A DNA stretch of 64,000 bases from Leifsonia williamsii (GTDB lineage: Bacteria; Actinomycetota; Actinomycetes; Actinomycetales; Microbacteriaceae), in the NCBI RefSeq assembly GCF_030433685.1, contig NZ_JAROCF010000001.1, forward strand, positions 682,001-746,000. The letters are read 5' to 3'. Both the position numbers and the translations under genes were made by a program. This document shows positions 27,412 to 36,456 of the stretch, piece after piece (position 1 is the first letter of the stretch; every line of letters starts with the position of its first letter). Under the pieces are notes generated by a model that was given only the letters and a program-made list of their open reading frames with translations, searched no databases and had not been told where the DNA came from.

Positions 27412-27629
27412 AACAGTGAGGCTATGCGGCCACACCCGGACTACACCCGCCCAAGAGCACTAGTCCTACGAGGGGTGACGCACCGAGGTCTAGCTCGGAG
27501 GATTGGACCGCCATCAGCGTCGAGCTACCGGGGGAGCAGGAGCGCGGCGCTTGTCGCAAAGCTACAGTGGCGCACTCGTGGCACGTATAGACCCAGAAAT
27601 CGACGACTGCGCTTCCCGAGATCAGCGCA

Positions 27630-27643
27630 GTTTCACGTGAAAC
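27630..27643. promoter_or_regulatory. parS site between 11-bp direct repeats
   Basis: Exact GTTTCACGTGAAAC. The 11-mer GATCAGCGCAG occurs at 27620-27630 and again at 27650-27660, bracketing the site. Confidence 0.93.
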
Positions 27644-28964
27644 ACAGACGATCAGCGCAGACGCGGGTCGCGACAACCGACAGCCGGGGGACACAGCTCA
27701 CATAGCGAGCTCCGCTCGGCTTCGTCAAACCACCGCACGCGCGCCTGACCAGCGGGCACGCCGATCGGGAGGGAGGTCGCCGGCAGGCGAGACTCAAGCG
27801 CCACGAGTTAGGACGGATCCCCGGACGTCACAGCCTTCGTGTCGCTTTGCACCCCTCATGCCAAGGCAAATCCACTCAGGCCGTTGCTGCACCGTTGCTG
27901 CACCCGGCAGCGCTCGGACAGCACCAGCACCCGGCGTAACGGATGGCCCGTCCGGCCGCCGCCTGCTTTCTACTGACCGCCAGCTGCCGCCGAAGCGAGC
28001 GATAGACGCCCTATCGCAGCCCCGATACGCGACAGACAGGTTACTTTACCGGTGCCAGTAGCAAACCGCCGCACCATCGGTACGACTCCTCGCGGATGTC
28101 TTGAGCGGGGAGAACCGTCTGTAGGGTGCCGAAGTTGCCGGTCGAACGCACAGGCGTTCGGCATAGCCAGACGGAGTTGCCCGCCTCCACTCCACTGCAT
28201 CCAAGATGTCGGACGTCTGAGGCACGGCGCGCGGCGAACACCCTCGGATGACGTCACTGACAGGTTCCCCAGGAGTCACCACGAGTGCCTGGCGAGTACG
28301 TACGCCCGCGTGTTCGACGGCGGGAGCACCATGTTCGCGACGAGAAAGGCGGTGCACGTAGCAGCGAACCACCGCAACGCGCCCGGATCTACATACCTGT
28401 CAACGTCGAGAACGCATGCGCCGACTTCCGAACATGGGCGCCCTCTCTACGGAAACGGTCAGCCCAGCAGGGGAGAAGACGAACACACATCACTCCAGTC
28501 CGATCGTCGACTCGTCGAAGCACGAAATAGAAGGACTGCACCTCCCACCCACGCAGCTGCTTCCAGGTACCAATCGCGGGTTCGCGATTCCGCAACAACC
28601 GCCTGCCCTTCGAGCGCGGTCCGAGCATCCGTTCCTCACAGGCACCTCGCCAGGTAGCGAGAATCGAGCAAGCAACCGCCGCCCGGGTGCTTCACCGGGC
28701 ACCAATCACCGCATCGATCGCCGAGAACGCAGTCGAGCAGGCCCAGATATCCGAAATCAGCCCGATATTGGACGAACTCGGATGACTGAACAGCGCCTTA
28801 GGATGGCTCCTGCCGAACCGAAGCAGTGCATTCAGTTCGCTCTGAGCCATCCTGAGCCCTCCATCGGACGCTCCGACCGACCAAGAATCGGCCAGCACAA
28901 CGCCCTGGAGGCAGCCAAACCGACTCCCGACCGCCTCCGCAGCAAGAACGAGCAGCGAACCCGC

Positions 28965-29597
28965 CTACCGCACCGTTCCATGAATAACGCGCGTGATCTC
29001 GTCCAGGACCCCGTCCCCGAGTTCCACCACTTCGAGGTCATGCGCCTTGTACTTGCGGATCTCCTTCGTCGCAGCATCGAGCTCCGCCTGGGCGCCGGCG
29101 CCCTTCATGAGCACCAGCTGGCCGCCGTCGCGGAGCAGCGGAGCAGTCAGGGGGAGGAGTTTACGGAAGGCACTGACCGCGCGGGCCGTGATCTGGTCGA
29201 GTGGCTCATCGAGGCGAACTTCCTCGGCGCGGGCTCGGACGACCGTCACATTGTCGAGACCGAGCTCGGCGACCTGCTCCGTCAGCCATGCGACACGACG
29301 CTCCATCGGCTCGATCAGCACGAAGGAGACGTCCGGTCGAGCAATGGCGAGGACCAGTCCAGGGAGACCGGCGCCGCTGCCCACATCACCCACCCGGGCA
29401 CCCGACCAGAGAAGCGGGGCGACGATCGCGGAGTTGAGGATGTGGCGCGACCACAAGCGGGGGAGTTCGAGCGGGCCGATGAGGCCGCGCTCCTCACCCT
29501 GCTCCGCAAGGTTGCGTGTGAATGCACGCGCGATCTCCAGGCGGTCGCCGAAGAGGGTCGCCGCGGCTGGAGGTTCGAGTTCGAGGAGGTCGCTCAC
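28965..29597 (-). CDS. rsmG: 16S rRNA (guanine-527-N7) methyltransferase RsmG (GidB)
   Basis: Methylates G527 of 16S rRNA using SAM; loss in many bacteria gives low-level streptomycin resistance. The 210 residues include LWSRHILNSAIVAPLL, the SAM-binding GDVGSGAGLPGLVLA (about 70-84) and ITARAVSAFRKLLPLT. The GTG at 29595-29597 lies immediately next to a parS site, and an in-frame TAA just upstream excludes a longer protein. First gene after the parS-rich gap and downstream of khpB in the leftward cluster. Confidence 0.95.
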   Translation of the reverse strand: MSDLLELEPPAAATLFGDRLEIARAFTRNLAEQGEERGLIGPLELPRLWSRHILNSAIVAPLLWSGARVGDVGSGAGLPGLVLAIARPDVSFVLIEPMERRVAWLTEQVAELGLDNVTVVRARAEEVRLDEPLDQITARAVSAFRKLLPLTAPLLRDGGQLVLMKGAGAQAELDAATKEIRKYKAHDLEVVELGDGVLDEITRVIHGTVR

Positions 29598-29598
29598 C

Positions 29599-29612
29599 GT
29601 TTCACGTGAAAC
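29599..29612. promoter_or_regulatory. parS site between khpB and rsmG
   Basis: Exact GTTTCACGTGAAAC filling the gap between the khpB stop and the rsmG GTG start. ParB bound here could affect rsmG expression (inference). Confidence 0.93.
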
Positions 29613-30206
29613 TTAGGCGCCGGAGATGACCGTGTAGCGGTCGCGTCCCTCGCCCCGAGAGGTGGAGACGAATCCCCGCTCGGAGACGATGTCGTGGACA
29701 AGCTTGCGCTCGTAGGAGGACATCGGCGGAAGCGCGGCCTCCGCGGCGCCACCCTCGAGCTTGCTGATGGCGTGCTCCACCAACGTGCCGAGCTCGGCCT
29801 GGCGGGCATCGCGCGAGCCGGCGATGTCGAGGATCAGGCGCGAGAACTCGCCGGTGCTGTTCTGCACGGCGAGGCGCGTCAGCTCCTGGAGAGCGGCCAC
29901 GGTGTCGGGCTTCGTGAGGAGGTGGAGATTGGTTCCCTGCTCGGCGTTGACGGAGATGTAGGCGCGACCGTTGCGGGTGTCGATGTCGATGTCGCCGTCG
30001 ATATCGGCGATGTCGAGCAGCTCCTCGATGTAGTCCGCGGCCACGTCGCCCTCACGGTCGAGGTCGGCGACGCTGGGGGAGTCGGACGAAACGCTCTCGG
30101 CCGAAGCGGACTCACCATCGGCGAAGTCGGCGACGCCGGCGACGCCGGAAGCGGCCGACTCGTCCGCGGGGGAGGGGGAGGTGAACTCGGTCTGCACGTC
30201 CGTCAT
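29613..30206 (-). CDS. khpB: RNA-binding protein KhpB/Jag (KH-R3H)
   Basis: A 197-residue RNA-binding protein. An acidic, Ser/Ala-rich N-terminus (about 1-50; no classical Jag_N domain) is followed by a KH domain (about 55-130; AADYIEELLDIADIDGDIDI) and an R3H domain (about 135-195; MSSYERKLVHDIVSERGFVS). Homologues form a complex with KhpA and influence RNA fate and cell-wall growth. It lies between yidC (4-base gap) and rsmG, the conserved bacterial order. Confidence 0.93.
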   Translation of the reverse strand: MTDVQTEFTSPSPADESAASGVAGVADFADGESASAESVSSDSPSVADLDREGDVAADYIEELLDIADIDGDIDIDTRNGRAYISVNAEQGTNLHLLTKPDTVAALQELTRLAVQNSTGEFSRLILDIAGSRDARQAELGTLVEHAISKLEGGAAEAALPPMSSYERKLVHDIVSERGFVSTSRGEGRDRYTVISGA

Positions 30207-30210
30207 GGTC

Positions 30211-31176
30211 CTACTTCTTTCCGGCCTGCTTCTTGGAACGGTTCTTGCTCACGGGCTGGACGCGCTGCGTGGGCTTCTTCGGCGCCTCCTCGACGGTCAG
30301 CACGATGCTGCCGTCGTCCTGCACGAGCTTGCCCTTGCGGGCGAGACGGGCCTCGCGGGCCTTCGCGGCGTCCGAGCCGGGCGTCGGCATGTTGCGGATG
30401 ACGAGGAACTGCTGGCCCATGGTCCACAGGTTCGAGGTGAGCCAGTAGAACATGACGCCGAGGGGGAAGGCGAAACCGGAGAACAGGAACACGAAGGGGA
30501 GCAGGTACAGCAGGATGCGCTGCTGCTTGAACTGCGGGCTCGCCTTGGTCTCGGGCGACATGTTCTTCGAGACGATCTGCAGCTGGGTGAGGAACTGCGA
30601 ACCAGTCATCAGGACCACCATCACAGCGGCGATCACCATGACCGCCACCTGCGGCGGATTGGCGTTCATCGCGCCCTGGAAGCTCTGGTGCAGCGGCGCG
30701 ACGCCGAACAGTGTCGCACTGCCGAACTGCTTGGCGAGCGTCTCGTTCAGCGGGCCGACACCGGCGTGGCTGCTCTGGGCGCCATTCAGCACCTGGAACA
30801 GGGCGAAGAAGACCGGCATCTGCAGCAGCAGCGGGAGGCAGGAGCTCAGCGGGTTCGTACCCGTCTTCTTGTAGAGCTCCATGGTCTCGCGAGACATCGC
30901 CTCACGCGAGAACTGGTCCTTCTTGCCGCGGTACTTGTCCTGGATCTTCTTCAACTGCGGCGCGATCTCGAGCATGCGCCGCTGGTTCTTGATCTGGCGG
31001 ACGAAGATCGGGATCAGCGCCGCGCGCACGACGACCGTCAGGCCGACGATCGACAGCACCCAGGTGAGGCCGGCCGCGGGGTCGAGCCCGACCTGCGTGA
31101 ACAGCCAGTGGAAGGCGACGAGGATCAGCTCCACGACCCATTTGATGGGCCAGAGGATGGTACCGATGATGTCCAT
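30211..31176 (-). CDS. yidC: Membrane protein insertase YidC/Oxa1
   Basis: A 321-residue insertase with five membrane helices, of the short Gram-positive type without a periplasmic domain. The hydrophilic groove Arg appears in VVVRAALIPIFVRQIKNQRR (near residue 55), and LSSCLPLLLQMPVFFALFQV is the conserved core. The C-terminus is basic (RSKKQAGKK), which in this family contacts the ribosome. It inserts proteins with or without Sec. It lies between yidD (9-base gap) and khpB. Confidence 0.96.
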   Translation of the reverse strand: MDIIGTILWPIKWVVELILVAFHWLFTQVGLDPAAGLTWVLSIVGLTVVVRAALIPIFVRQIKNQRRMLEIAPQLKKIQDKYRGKKDQFSREAMSRETMELYKKTGTNPLSSCLPLLLQMPVFFALFQVLNGAQSSHAGVGPLNETLAKQFGSATLFGVAPLHQSFQGAMNANPPQVAVMVIAAVMVVLMTGSQFLTQLQIVSKNMSPETKASPQFKQQRILLYLLPFVFLFSGFAFPLGVMFYWLTSNLWTMGQQFLVIRNMPTPGSDAAKAREARLARKGKLVQDDGSIVLTVEEAPKKPTQRVQPVSKNRSKKQAGKK

Positions 31177-31185
31177 GTGCGGTTG

Positions 31186-31518
31186 CTACGCCTTTCCAGC
31201 GCTGGTGAGGGGGACGCCCGCGCGGCGGGCGACGACGAAGCCGAACGGCGTCACCCGGTAGCGGCGCTTGCGACGGAGGGGGACGTCGTCGACCCCTCCG
31301 GCCGCCCAAGGGTGACAGCGGAGGATGCGGCGCACACCGAGGAAGCCGCCGACGATCACGCCGTGCTCCTGGATGGCCTGCAGGGCATACGCCGAGCACG
31401 ACGGGTAGTACCGGCACACGTCGCCGTACAGCGGCGAGATCACCGCGCGGTACGCCCGCAGAACGAGGACGGCGACGTTCCGCGGAAGGAGGAGCACTGC
31501 TGCGATCGCGGTGTTCAT
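31186..31518 (-). CDS. yidD: Membrane insertion efficiency factor YidD
   Basis: A 110-residue YidD with the family core YRAVISPLYGDVCRYYPSCS (three conserved Cys region) followed by AYALQAIQEHG and RILRCHPW. It is a peripheral membrane protein thought to help YidC-dependent insertion. It is a little longer than the E. coli protein because of a basic C-terminal tail. Position between rnpA and yidC is conserved. Confidence 0.94.
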   Translation of the reverse strand: MNTAIAAVLLLPRNVAVLVLRAYRAVISPLYGDVCRYYPSCSAYALQAIQEHGVIVGGFLGVRRILRCHPWAAGGVDDVPLRRKRRYRVTPFGFVVARRAGVPLTSAGKA

Positions 31519-31547
31519 CGACGGACGTTGCCTCTGCTGGTGTGCGG

Positions 31548-31913
31548 CTACTGGTGGGACGGGCGGGGGGAGCGCCGCGCCGCCGAGCGGTCGGCGACGC
31601 GGGAGACCTCTTCGTGCAGGCTAGCCCACGACGCTTGGGCGGAGGCTGGCAAAGCTCTGATCACGACGTCGACCCCGCCCTCGCCGAAACGGGGGAGGAG
31701 GTCGTAGGCCGCCGCCTTCAACCGGCGACGGACGAGGTTGCGGCGCACCGCCACCCCGACCGCCTTGCTCACGATAAAGCCGAATCGCACCACGTCGGAG
31801 TCGGGATTCGGACGGACGTACGCAACGGTGTTCGTCCCGCTGAAGCGGGCACCGCGTCGCACTGTCGCCCGGTAGTCCGCCCCCCGCGTGATGCGATTGG
31901 CTTTGGCGAGCAC
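31548..31913 (-). CDS. rnpA: Ribonuclease P protein component
   Basis: Protein subunit of RNase P, which trims 5' ends of pre-tRNAs. The 121-residue protein has the signature FGFIVSKAVGVAVRRNLVRR (RNR-type motif, here RRNLVRRRL) near residue 44-66 and an Arg-rich tail. The GTG start (31911-31913) lies 9 bases after the rpmH stop. The rpmH-rnpA pair is the standard order beside dnaA. Confidence 0.95.
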   Translation of the reverse strand: MLAKANRITRGADYRATVRRGARFSGTNTVAYVRPNPDSDVVRFGFIVSKAVGVAVRRNLVRRRLKAAAYDLLPRFGEGGVDVVIRALPASAQASWASLHEEVSRVADRSAARRSPRPSHQ

Positions 31914-31922
31914 CGGTGACGG

Positions 31923-32060
31923 TTACGCCGAGAGCTTCTCGCGGCCCTTGGCGCGACGAGCGGACAGGATGGCACGGCCGGCACGCGTGCGCATGCGCAG
32001 ACGGAAGCCGTGGGTCTTGGCACGCTTGCGGTTGTTCGGCTGGAACGTTCTCTTGCTCAT
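31923..32060 (-). CDS. rpmH: 50S ribosomal protein L34
   Basis: A 45-residue, highly basic protein, [20 protein letters not shown] to the end [11 protein letters not shown], an unmistakable L34. It is the first gene of the leftward rpmH-rnpA-yidD-yidC-khpB-rsmG cluster, with a GGAGAGATA ribosome site. Its transcription starts in the region shared with dnaA. Confidence 0.97.
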   Translation of the reverse strand: MSKRTFQPNNRKRAKTHGFRLRMRTRAGRAILSARRAKGREKLSA

Positions 32061-32509
32061 ATCTATCTCTCCGTGGTGGTCGCTTCACAGGCCGGTGCTG
32101 AGGTGGTTCGGCCAGCACAGGGAGGCCAGGAAAGTTTCAGGGCAGCCTGAACGGCTGAAGTCAACTGATTAAAACTACGGCCTCGGTGGGACGCAGGTCA
32201 AACCAGCGGCAGGTAAACCCACTGATTATGCACCGGATTGGCAGGAACCGTCGCTGCACCACGCCGTCGCATGCCGCCGATCGGATTTGATCAGCGTCCG
32301 TCCACCACGTTACCGTGAGGTCGAAAGTTATCCCCAGGCCATCCCAAAAACGGCCGGAGATCGCTACGGTATTGGACACACAGCGGTGGATAACCCTGTG
32401 AATAGCTCCGGCGGCATCCGAGCCGCCAGCCCGACGCGAGTCGACGGGGGACCGACTCGTCCCTGGAGCGCGGGCGACGGCATCCACTGGAACATGAAGA
32501 CGGGGAACG
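32061..32509. promoter_or_regulatory. rpmH-dnaA intergenic region with low-affinity DnaA boxes
   Basis: A 449-base gap between divergent rpmH and dnaA; no gene seen. It contains one-mismatch DnaA boxes: TTATGCACC (32226-32234), TTATCCCCA (32328-32336), and on the reverse strand GGTGGATAA (32385-32393) and TGTGAATAG (32397-32405), the last two adjacent. They lie close to the expected dnaA promoter, consistent with autoregulation (inference). Confidence 0.6.
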
Positions 32510-33952
32510 ATGGCAGGCGGCGAAGAGTCCATTTCTGCGGCATGGCAGAGCGTGCTCGACAAGCTCGAGACGGACGACCGCATCACCCCTCAGCTGTACG
32601 GCTTCCTCAGTCTGGTCGAGCCCAAGGGCATCATGGCCGGCACCTTCTACCTCGAGGTCCCGAACGAGTTCACCCGGGGCATGATCGAGCAGCGCAGCCG
32701 CGTCCCCCTCCTCAACGCCATCGGCACCCTCGACGACGACCTGGCCGTCAACACGTTCGCGATCGTCGTCAACCCGGAGATCCAGCAGGAGGTCATGGCC
32801 GGCCCCGCCGAGCCGGAGCCCGCCTCCGCCGGCTACATCGACGCCGCTCCCGCGACCCTCGCCTCCACCGTCGCCCCGCCGCCGGAGATCACCGCGCCGG
32901 CCCGCAGCAGCGACACCCGCCTCAACTCGAAGTACAGCTTCGACAACTTCGTCATCGGCCAGTCCAACCGCTTCGCCCACGCGGCGGCGGTCGCCGTGGC
33001 CGAGGCGCCGGCGAAGGCCTACAACCCGCTGTTCATCTACGGCGACTCCGGCCTCGGCAAGACACACCTCCTCCACGCCATCGGCCACTACGCGATGAGC
33101 CTCTACCCGGGGATCCGCGTCCGGTACGTGTCGAGCGAGGAGTTCACGAACGACTTCATCAACTCGATCGCGAACAACCGCGGCTCGTCGTTCCAGGCGC
33201 GCTATCGCAACATCGACATCCTGCTGATCGACGACATCCAGTTCCTGCAGCGGGCGGTGGAGACGCAGGAGGCGTTCTTCCACACCTTCAACACCCTCCA
33301 CGACCACAACAAGCAGGTGGTCATCACGAGCGACCTGCCGCCGAAGATGCTGACCGGCTTCGAGGACCGCATGCGCTCGCGGTTCGAGTGGGGCCTGATC
33401 ACCGACGTGCAGGTGCCCGACCTCGAGACGCGCATCGCCATCCTGCGCAAGAAGGCGCAGAGCGAGAAGATCCAGGTGCCCGACGACATCCTGGAGTTCA
33501 TGGCCTCGAAGGTCTCCAGCAACATCCGCGAGCTCGAGGGCACGCTCATCCGCGTCACCGCCTTCGCGAGCCTCAACCGCACCCCGGTCGACATGCCCCT
33601 GGTGCAGACGGTTCTGAAGGACCTGATCACCCTCGACGACGACAACGTGATCGCGCCGACGGACATCATCACCAACACCGCCGAGTACTTCAAGCTCACG
33701 GTCGACGACCTCTACGGCTCCAGCCGCTCCGCCGCCGTCGCCACCGCCCGGCAGATCGCCATGTACCTCTGCCGCGAACTGACCAATCTGTCGCTCCCGA
33801 AGATCGGCCAGCTGTTCGGCGGCCGCGACCACACCACGGTCATGTATGCGAACAAGAAGATCAGCGAGCTCATGAAGGAGCGGCGCTCGATCTACAACCA
33901 GGTCACCGAACTGACCAGCCGCATCAAGCAGAACCACCGCTACGGCAAGTAG
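32510..33952 (+). CDS. dnaA: Chromosomal replication initiator DnaA
   Basis: Initiator AAA+ ATPase that melts oriC, 480 residues. N-terminal domain I (about 1-85) recruits helicase; a Pro/Ala linker follows. The AAA+ domain has Walker [10 protein letters not shown] (about 178-186) and Walker [10 protein letters not shown] (about 237-245). The C-terminal box-recognition HTH includes [15 protein letters not shown] near residue 437. The ATG at 32510 follows GGGGAACG. Linker is short compared with Streptomyces DnaA. Confidence 0.98.
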   Translation: MAGGEESISAAWQSVLDKLETDDRITPQLYGFLSLVEPKGIMAGTFYLEVPNEFTRGMIEQRSRVPLLNAIGTLDDDLAVNTFAIVVNPEIQQEVMAGPAEPEPASAGYIDAAPATLASTVAPPPEITAPARSSDTRLNSKYSFDNFVIGQSNRFAHAAAVAVAEAPAKAYNPLFIYGDSGLGKTHLLHAIGHYAMSLYPGIRVRYVSSEEFTNDFINSIANNRGSSFQARYRNIDILLIDDIQFLQRAVETQEAFFHTFNTLHDHNKQVVITSDLPPKMLTGFEDRMRSRFEWGLITDVQVPDLETRIAILRKKAQSEKIQVPDDILEFMASKVSSNIRELEGTLIRVTAFASLNRTPVDMPLVQTVLKDLITLDDDNVIAPTDIITNTAEYFKLTVDDLYGSSRSAAVATARQIAMYLCRELTNLSLPKIGQLFGGRDHTTVMYANKKISELMKERRSIYNQVTELTSRIKQNHRYGK

Positions 33953-34385
33953 CGCCCTCGTCGCGCGCTCCCTCGACCCGGGTACCGGTCGAGTTATCCA
34001 CATTTCCATCCCCAGTTTGGGGACAAAGCGTTATTAACACTTGTGGATAACTTGTGGAGAAGCTCCGGATAGCTCCGCGCTTAATGGGGACGAACGCGCT
34101 CGACCTGTGAAGACCGGCTCTGCGGGCCTCCCGACGCCCGGGGTTGTGAACAGGCGGTGTCCTCAGGTCATCAACAGGGCGGACCACCCCGGATCCCAGT
34201 CGCTGCGCGGTCTCAACAGAGTTATCCACATTTTCCACAGCGGTTAACACCATTAATCATTAACTCTTCTGGTTAAGGGCGGGCGACAACCTCAGGCGGT
34301 CGGCGGGATCTCCGGCCCGCCCGTCGGAGGCATGGGGCTAGGATTCTTGACGATCCGTATCCGCGAGCCGACCAGGGGTGACTTC
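33953..34385. other. Replication origin oriC (dnaA-dnaN intergenic)
   Basis: The 433-base dnaA-dnaN gap has exact DnaA boxes TTATCCACA at 33994-34002 and 34222-34230 and, reversed, TGTGGATAA at 34042-34050, with near matches TGTGGAGAA (34053-34061) and TTTTCCACA (34231-34239). An AT-rich stretch at about 34240-34277 (TTAACACCATTAATCATTAA) is a candidate unwinding element. Position and content match actinobacterial oriC, though boxes are fewer than in Streptomyces. Confidence 0.9.
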
Positions 34386-35531
34386 GTGAAGTTCCAAGCC
34401 AACCGGGATGTCTTCAGCGAGGCCGTCTCGTTCGCCGTGAAGCTCCTTCCGCAGCGGACGACCCTCCCCATCCTGAGCGGCGTGCTGATCGAGACCACCG
34501 ACTCCGGCCTCCAGCTCTCGTCCTTCGACTACGAGGTCTCGGCCCAGACGGAGATCGCCGCAGAGGTCGAGGAGCCCGGCCGTGTGCTGGTCTCCGGCCG
34601 ACTCCTGGCCGAGATCGCGGCGAAGCTGCCGAACGCCCCGGTCCAGTTCTCGACCGAGGAGTCGAAGATCCGCGTGCGCGCCGGATCCGCCAACTTCACG
34701 CTGCTCTCCATGCCGGTCGAGGAATACCCGAGCATCCCGCAGGTCAGAGGCGAGGCCGGTCTCGTCCCCGCCGAGGAGTTCGCGGAGGCCGTCGCCCAGG
34801 TGGGCGTCGCCGCGTCGCGCGACGACGTCACCCCCGTGATCACCGGCGTCCAGCTCGAGGTCGGCGGCAACCGGATCGGCCTCGTCGCCACCGACCGCTA
34901 CCGCGTCGCCGTCCGCGAGATCGACTGGGACAACGGCACGACCTCCGGCGAGCCCCAGACCGCGCTGGTCCCTGCCCGCACCCTCACCGAGATCGGCAAG
35001 ACCTTCGGCCACAGCGGCAACGTCTCCGTCTCGATCACCAACCGCGACGATCGCGAGCTGATCGCCTTCACAGCCGACCGCAAGACCGTCACCTCCCTGC
35101 TGATCAAGGGCAACTTCCCGCCGGTGCGCCGGCTCTTCCCCGAGACCGTCGACAACTACGCCGTTCTCAACACCGCCGAGCTCATCGAGGCCACCCGCCG
35201 CGTCGCGCTCGTCCTGGAGCGCGAGGCCGCGCTCCGCTACACCTTCACCGCCGACGGACTGACCCTCGAGGCCATCGGTTCGGAGCAGGCGCAAGCATCC
35301 GAGAGCATCGACGCTCTCCTCACTGGCCAGGAGACGGTGGTTTCGCTGAAGCCGCAGTTCCTGCTCGATGGTCTCGGTGCCGTGCACTCGGAATTCGTGC
35401 GCATCTCCTTCACCAAGACCGAGAACCCCAACAAGCCGGGCCCTGTGCTCATCACGAGCCAGACTTCGAAGGACCAGGCGGGCTCGGACTCGTACAAGTA
35501 CCTGCTGCAGCCCAACCTGCTCCTCCGCTGA
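34386..35531 (+). CDS. dnaN: DNA polymerase III sliding clamp (beta subunit)
   Basis: Ring-shaped processivity clamp, 381 residues, with three repeated clamp folds. The start VKFQANRDVFSEAVSFAVKL and TLPILSGVLIET are typical, and the end DSYKYLLQPNLLLR fits the usual C-terminal M-P-(M/V)-R type ending in modified form. The GTG at 34386 was chosen over an in-frame upstream ATG because it matches the family N-terminus. It is transcribed away from oriC, with gnd and recF behind it. Confidence 0.97.
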   Translation: MKFQANRDVFSEAVSFAVKLLPQRTTLPILSGVLIETTDSGLQLSSFDYEVSAQTEIAAEVEEPGRVLVSGRLLAEIAAKLPNAPVQFSTEESKIRVRAGSANFTLLSMPVEEYPSIPQVRGEAGLVPAEEFAEAVAQVGVAASRDDVTPVITGVQLEVGGNRIGLVATDRYRVAVREIDWDNGTTSGEPQTALVPARTLTEIGKTFGHSGNVSVSITNRDDRELIAFTADRKTVTSLLIKGNFPPVRRLFPETVDNYAVLNTAELIEATRRVALVLEREAALRYTFTADGLTLEAIGSEQAQASESIDALLTGQETVVSLKPQFLLDGLGAVHSEFVRISFTKTENPNKPGPVLITSQTSKDQAGSDSYKYLLQPNLLLR

Positions 35532-35562
35532 ACCGGCGAATCGCAAGAGAAGAAGGATGATC

Positions 35563-36450
35563 ATGCACATCGGCCTCATCGGACTCGGACGCATGGGCAA
35601 CAACATGCGCGCCCGCCTCGAGAAGAACGGGATCGAGGTCACCGGTTACGACACCAACCCCGACGTCTCGGACGTCGCGACGCTCGCCGACCTCGTCGCC
35701 GCCCTCCCCACCCCGCGCACCGTGTGGGTGATGGTCCCCGCCGGCCAGATCACCGACTCGGTCATCACCGAGCTCGAGCCGCTGCTGGAGTCGGGCGACC
35801 TCGTCATCGACGGTGGCAACTCCAAGTTCACCGAGGACTTCAAGCACGCCGAGCTGCTCGCGCCCAAGGGCGTCGACTTCATGGACTGCGGCGTCTCGGG
35901 CGGCATCTGGGGCCTCGAGAACGGCTATGGCCTCATGGTCGGCGGCTCCAAGGAGCAGGTCGAGCGGGTCATGCCGGTCTTCGACGCGCTGCGCCCCGAG
36001 GGTCCGCGCGAGGAGGGCTTCGTCCACGTGGGCGAGGTCGGCGCCGGCCACTACGCGAAGATGGTGCACAACGGCATCGAGTACGCCCTGATGCAGGCAT
36101 ACGCCGAGGGCTACGAGCTGCTCGACACCCGCAAGGACATCATCAAGGACGTCACCGGCACCTTCAAGGCGTGGCAGCGCGGCACGGTCGTGCGCTCCTG
36201 GCTGCTCGACCTCCTGGTGCGCGCGCTCGAGCAGGACCCCGAGTTCGAGCACATCGAGGGCTACGTCCAGGACTCGGGCGAGGGCCGCTGGACCGTCGAG
36301 GAGGGACTGAACAACGCGGTCCCACTGCCGACGATCAGCGCCTCGATCTTCGCCCGCTTCGTCTCCCGCCAGGAGGACTCGCCGGCCATGAAGGCCGTCG
36401 CCGCCCTCCGCAACCAGTTCGGCGGCCACGCTGTGAAGGCCGTGGACTAA
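35563..36450 (+). CDS. gnd: 6-phosphogluconate dehydrogenase, decarboxylating (short form)
   Basis: Converts 6-phosphogluconate to ribulose 5-phosphate in the pentose phosphate pathway. At 295 residues it is the short, GndA-like form. The nucleotide-binding GLIGLGRMGNNM is at about residues 4-15 and the substrate loop DCGVSGGIWGLENGYGLMVG near 110. The ATG at 35563 is preferred (AAGG at 6 bases); ATG at 35557 would add two residues. Location between dnaN and recF is a conserved actinobacterial feature. Confidence 0.95.
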   Translation: MHIGLIGLGRMGNNMRARLEKNGIEVTGYDTNPDVSDVATLADLVAALPTPRTVWVMVPAGQITDSVITELEPLLESGDLVIDGGNSKFTEDFKHAELLAPKGVDFMDCGVSGGIWGLENGYGLMVGGSKEQVERVMPVFDALRPEGPREEGFVHVGEVGAGHYAKMVHNGIEYALMQAYAEGYELLDTRKDIIKDVTGTFKAWQRGTVVRSWLLDLLVRALEQDPEFEHIEGYVQDSGEGRWTVEEGLNNAVPLPTISASIFARFVSRQEDSPAMKAVAALRNQFGGHAVKAVD

Positions 36451-36456
36451 CCCTCC

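Larger units (their letters stand above)
27153..27415. repeat. 107-bp tandem repeat carrying parS, about 2.5 copies
   Basis: Copy 1 (27153-27259) and copy 2 (27260-27366) are nearly identical from the parS rightwards, and a third partial copy (27367-27415) keeps the CCGCGGG and ACGGTTGGA words. The parS spacing is 107 bases between copies 1 and 2. In the third copy the parS has decayed. A still weaker echo of the unit seems to precede copy 1 from about 27115. Confidence 0.9.
24657..28964. other. 4.3 kb gene-free, repeat- and parS-rich segment between parA and rsmG
   Basis: No frame in this stretch gives a recognisable protein or convincing codon pattern, although parA and rsmG are normally near neighbours. 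It contains, in order, a G-rich tract, a 16-bp minisatellite, a diverged 120-bp duplication, a lone parS, a 107-bp tandem repeat carrying two parS and one decayed parS, a parS between 11-bp direct repeats, and about 1.3 kb with nothing recognised. The part beyond about 26.3 kb looks less GC-rich than its flanks and has frequent stops in all frames. Long open frames across the minisatellite exist only because the 16-bp unit has no stop codon. Confidence 0.75.

Noticed and set aside
26350..28960. Several small frames in the parS region, including ones that contain the FHVKQ/VSRET words from parS
   Set aside because: They lack start contexts and families, and the peptide words are just translations of the parS palindrome.
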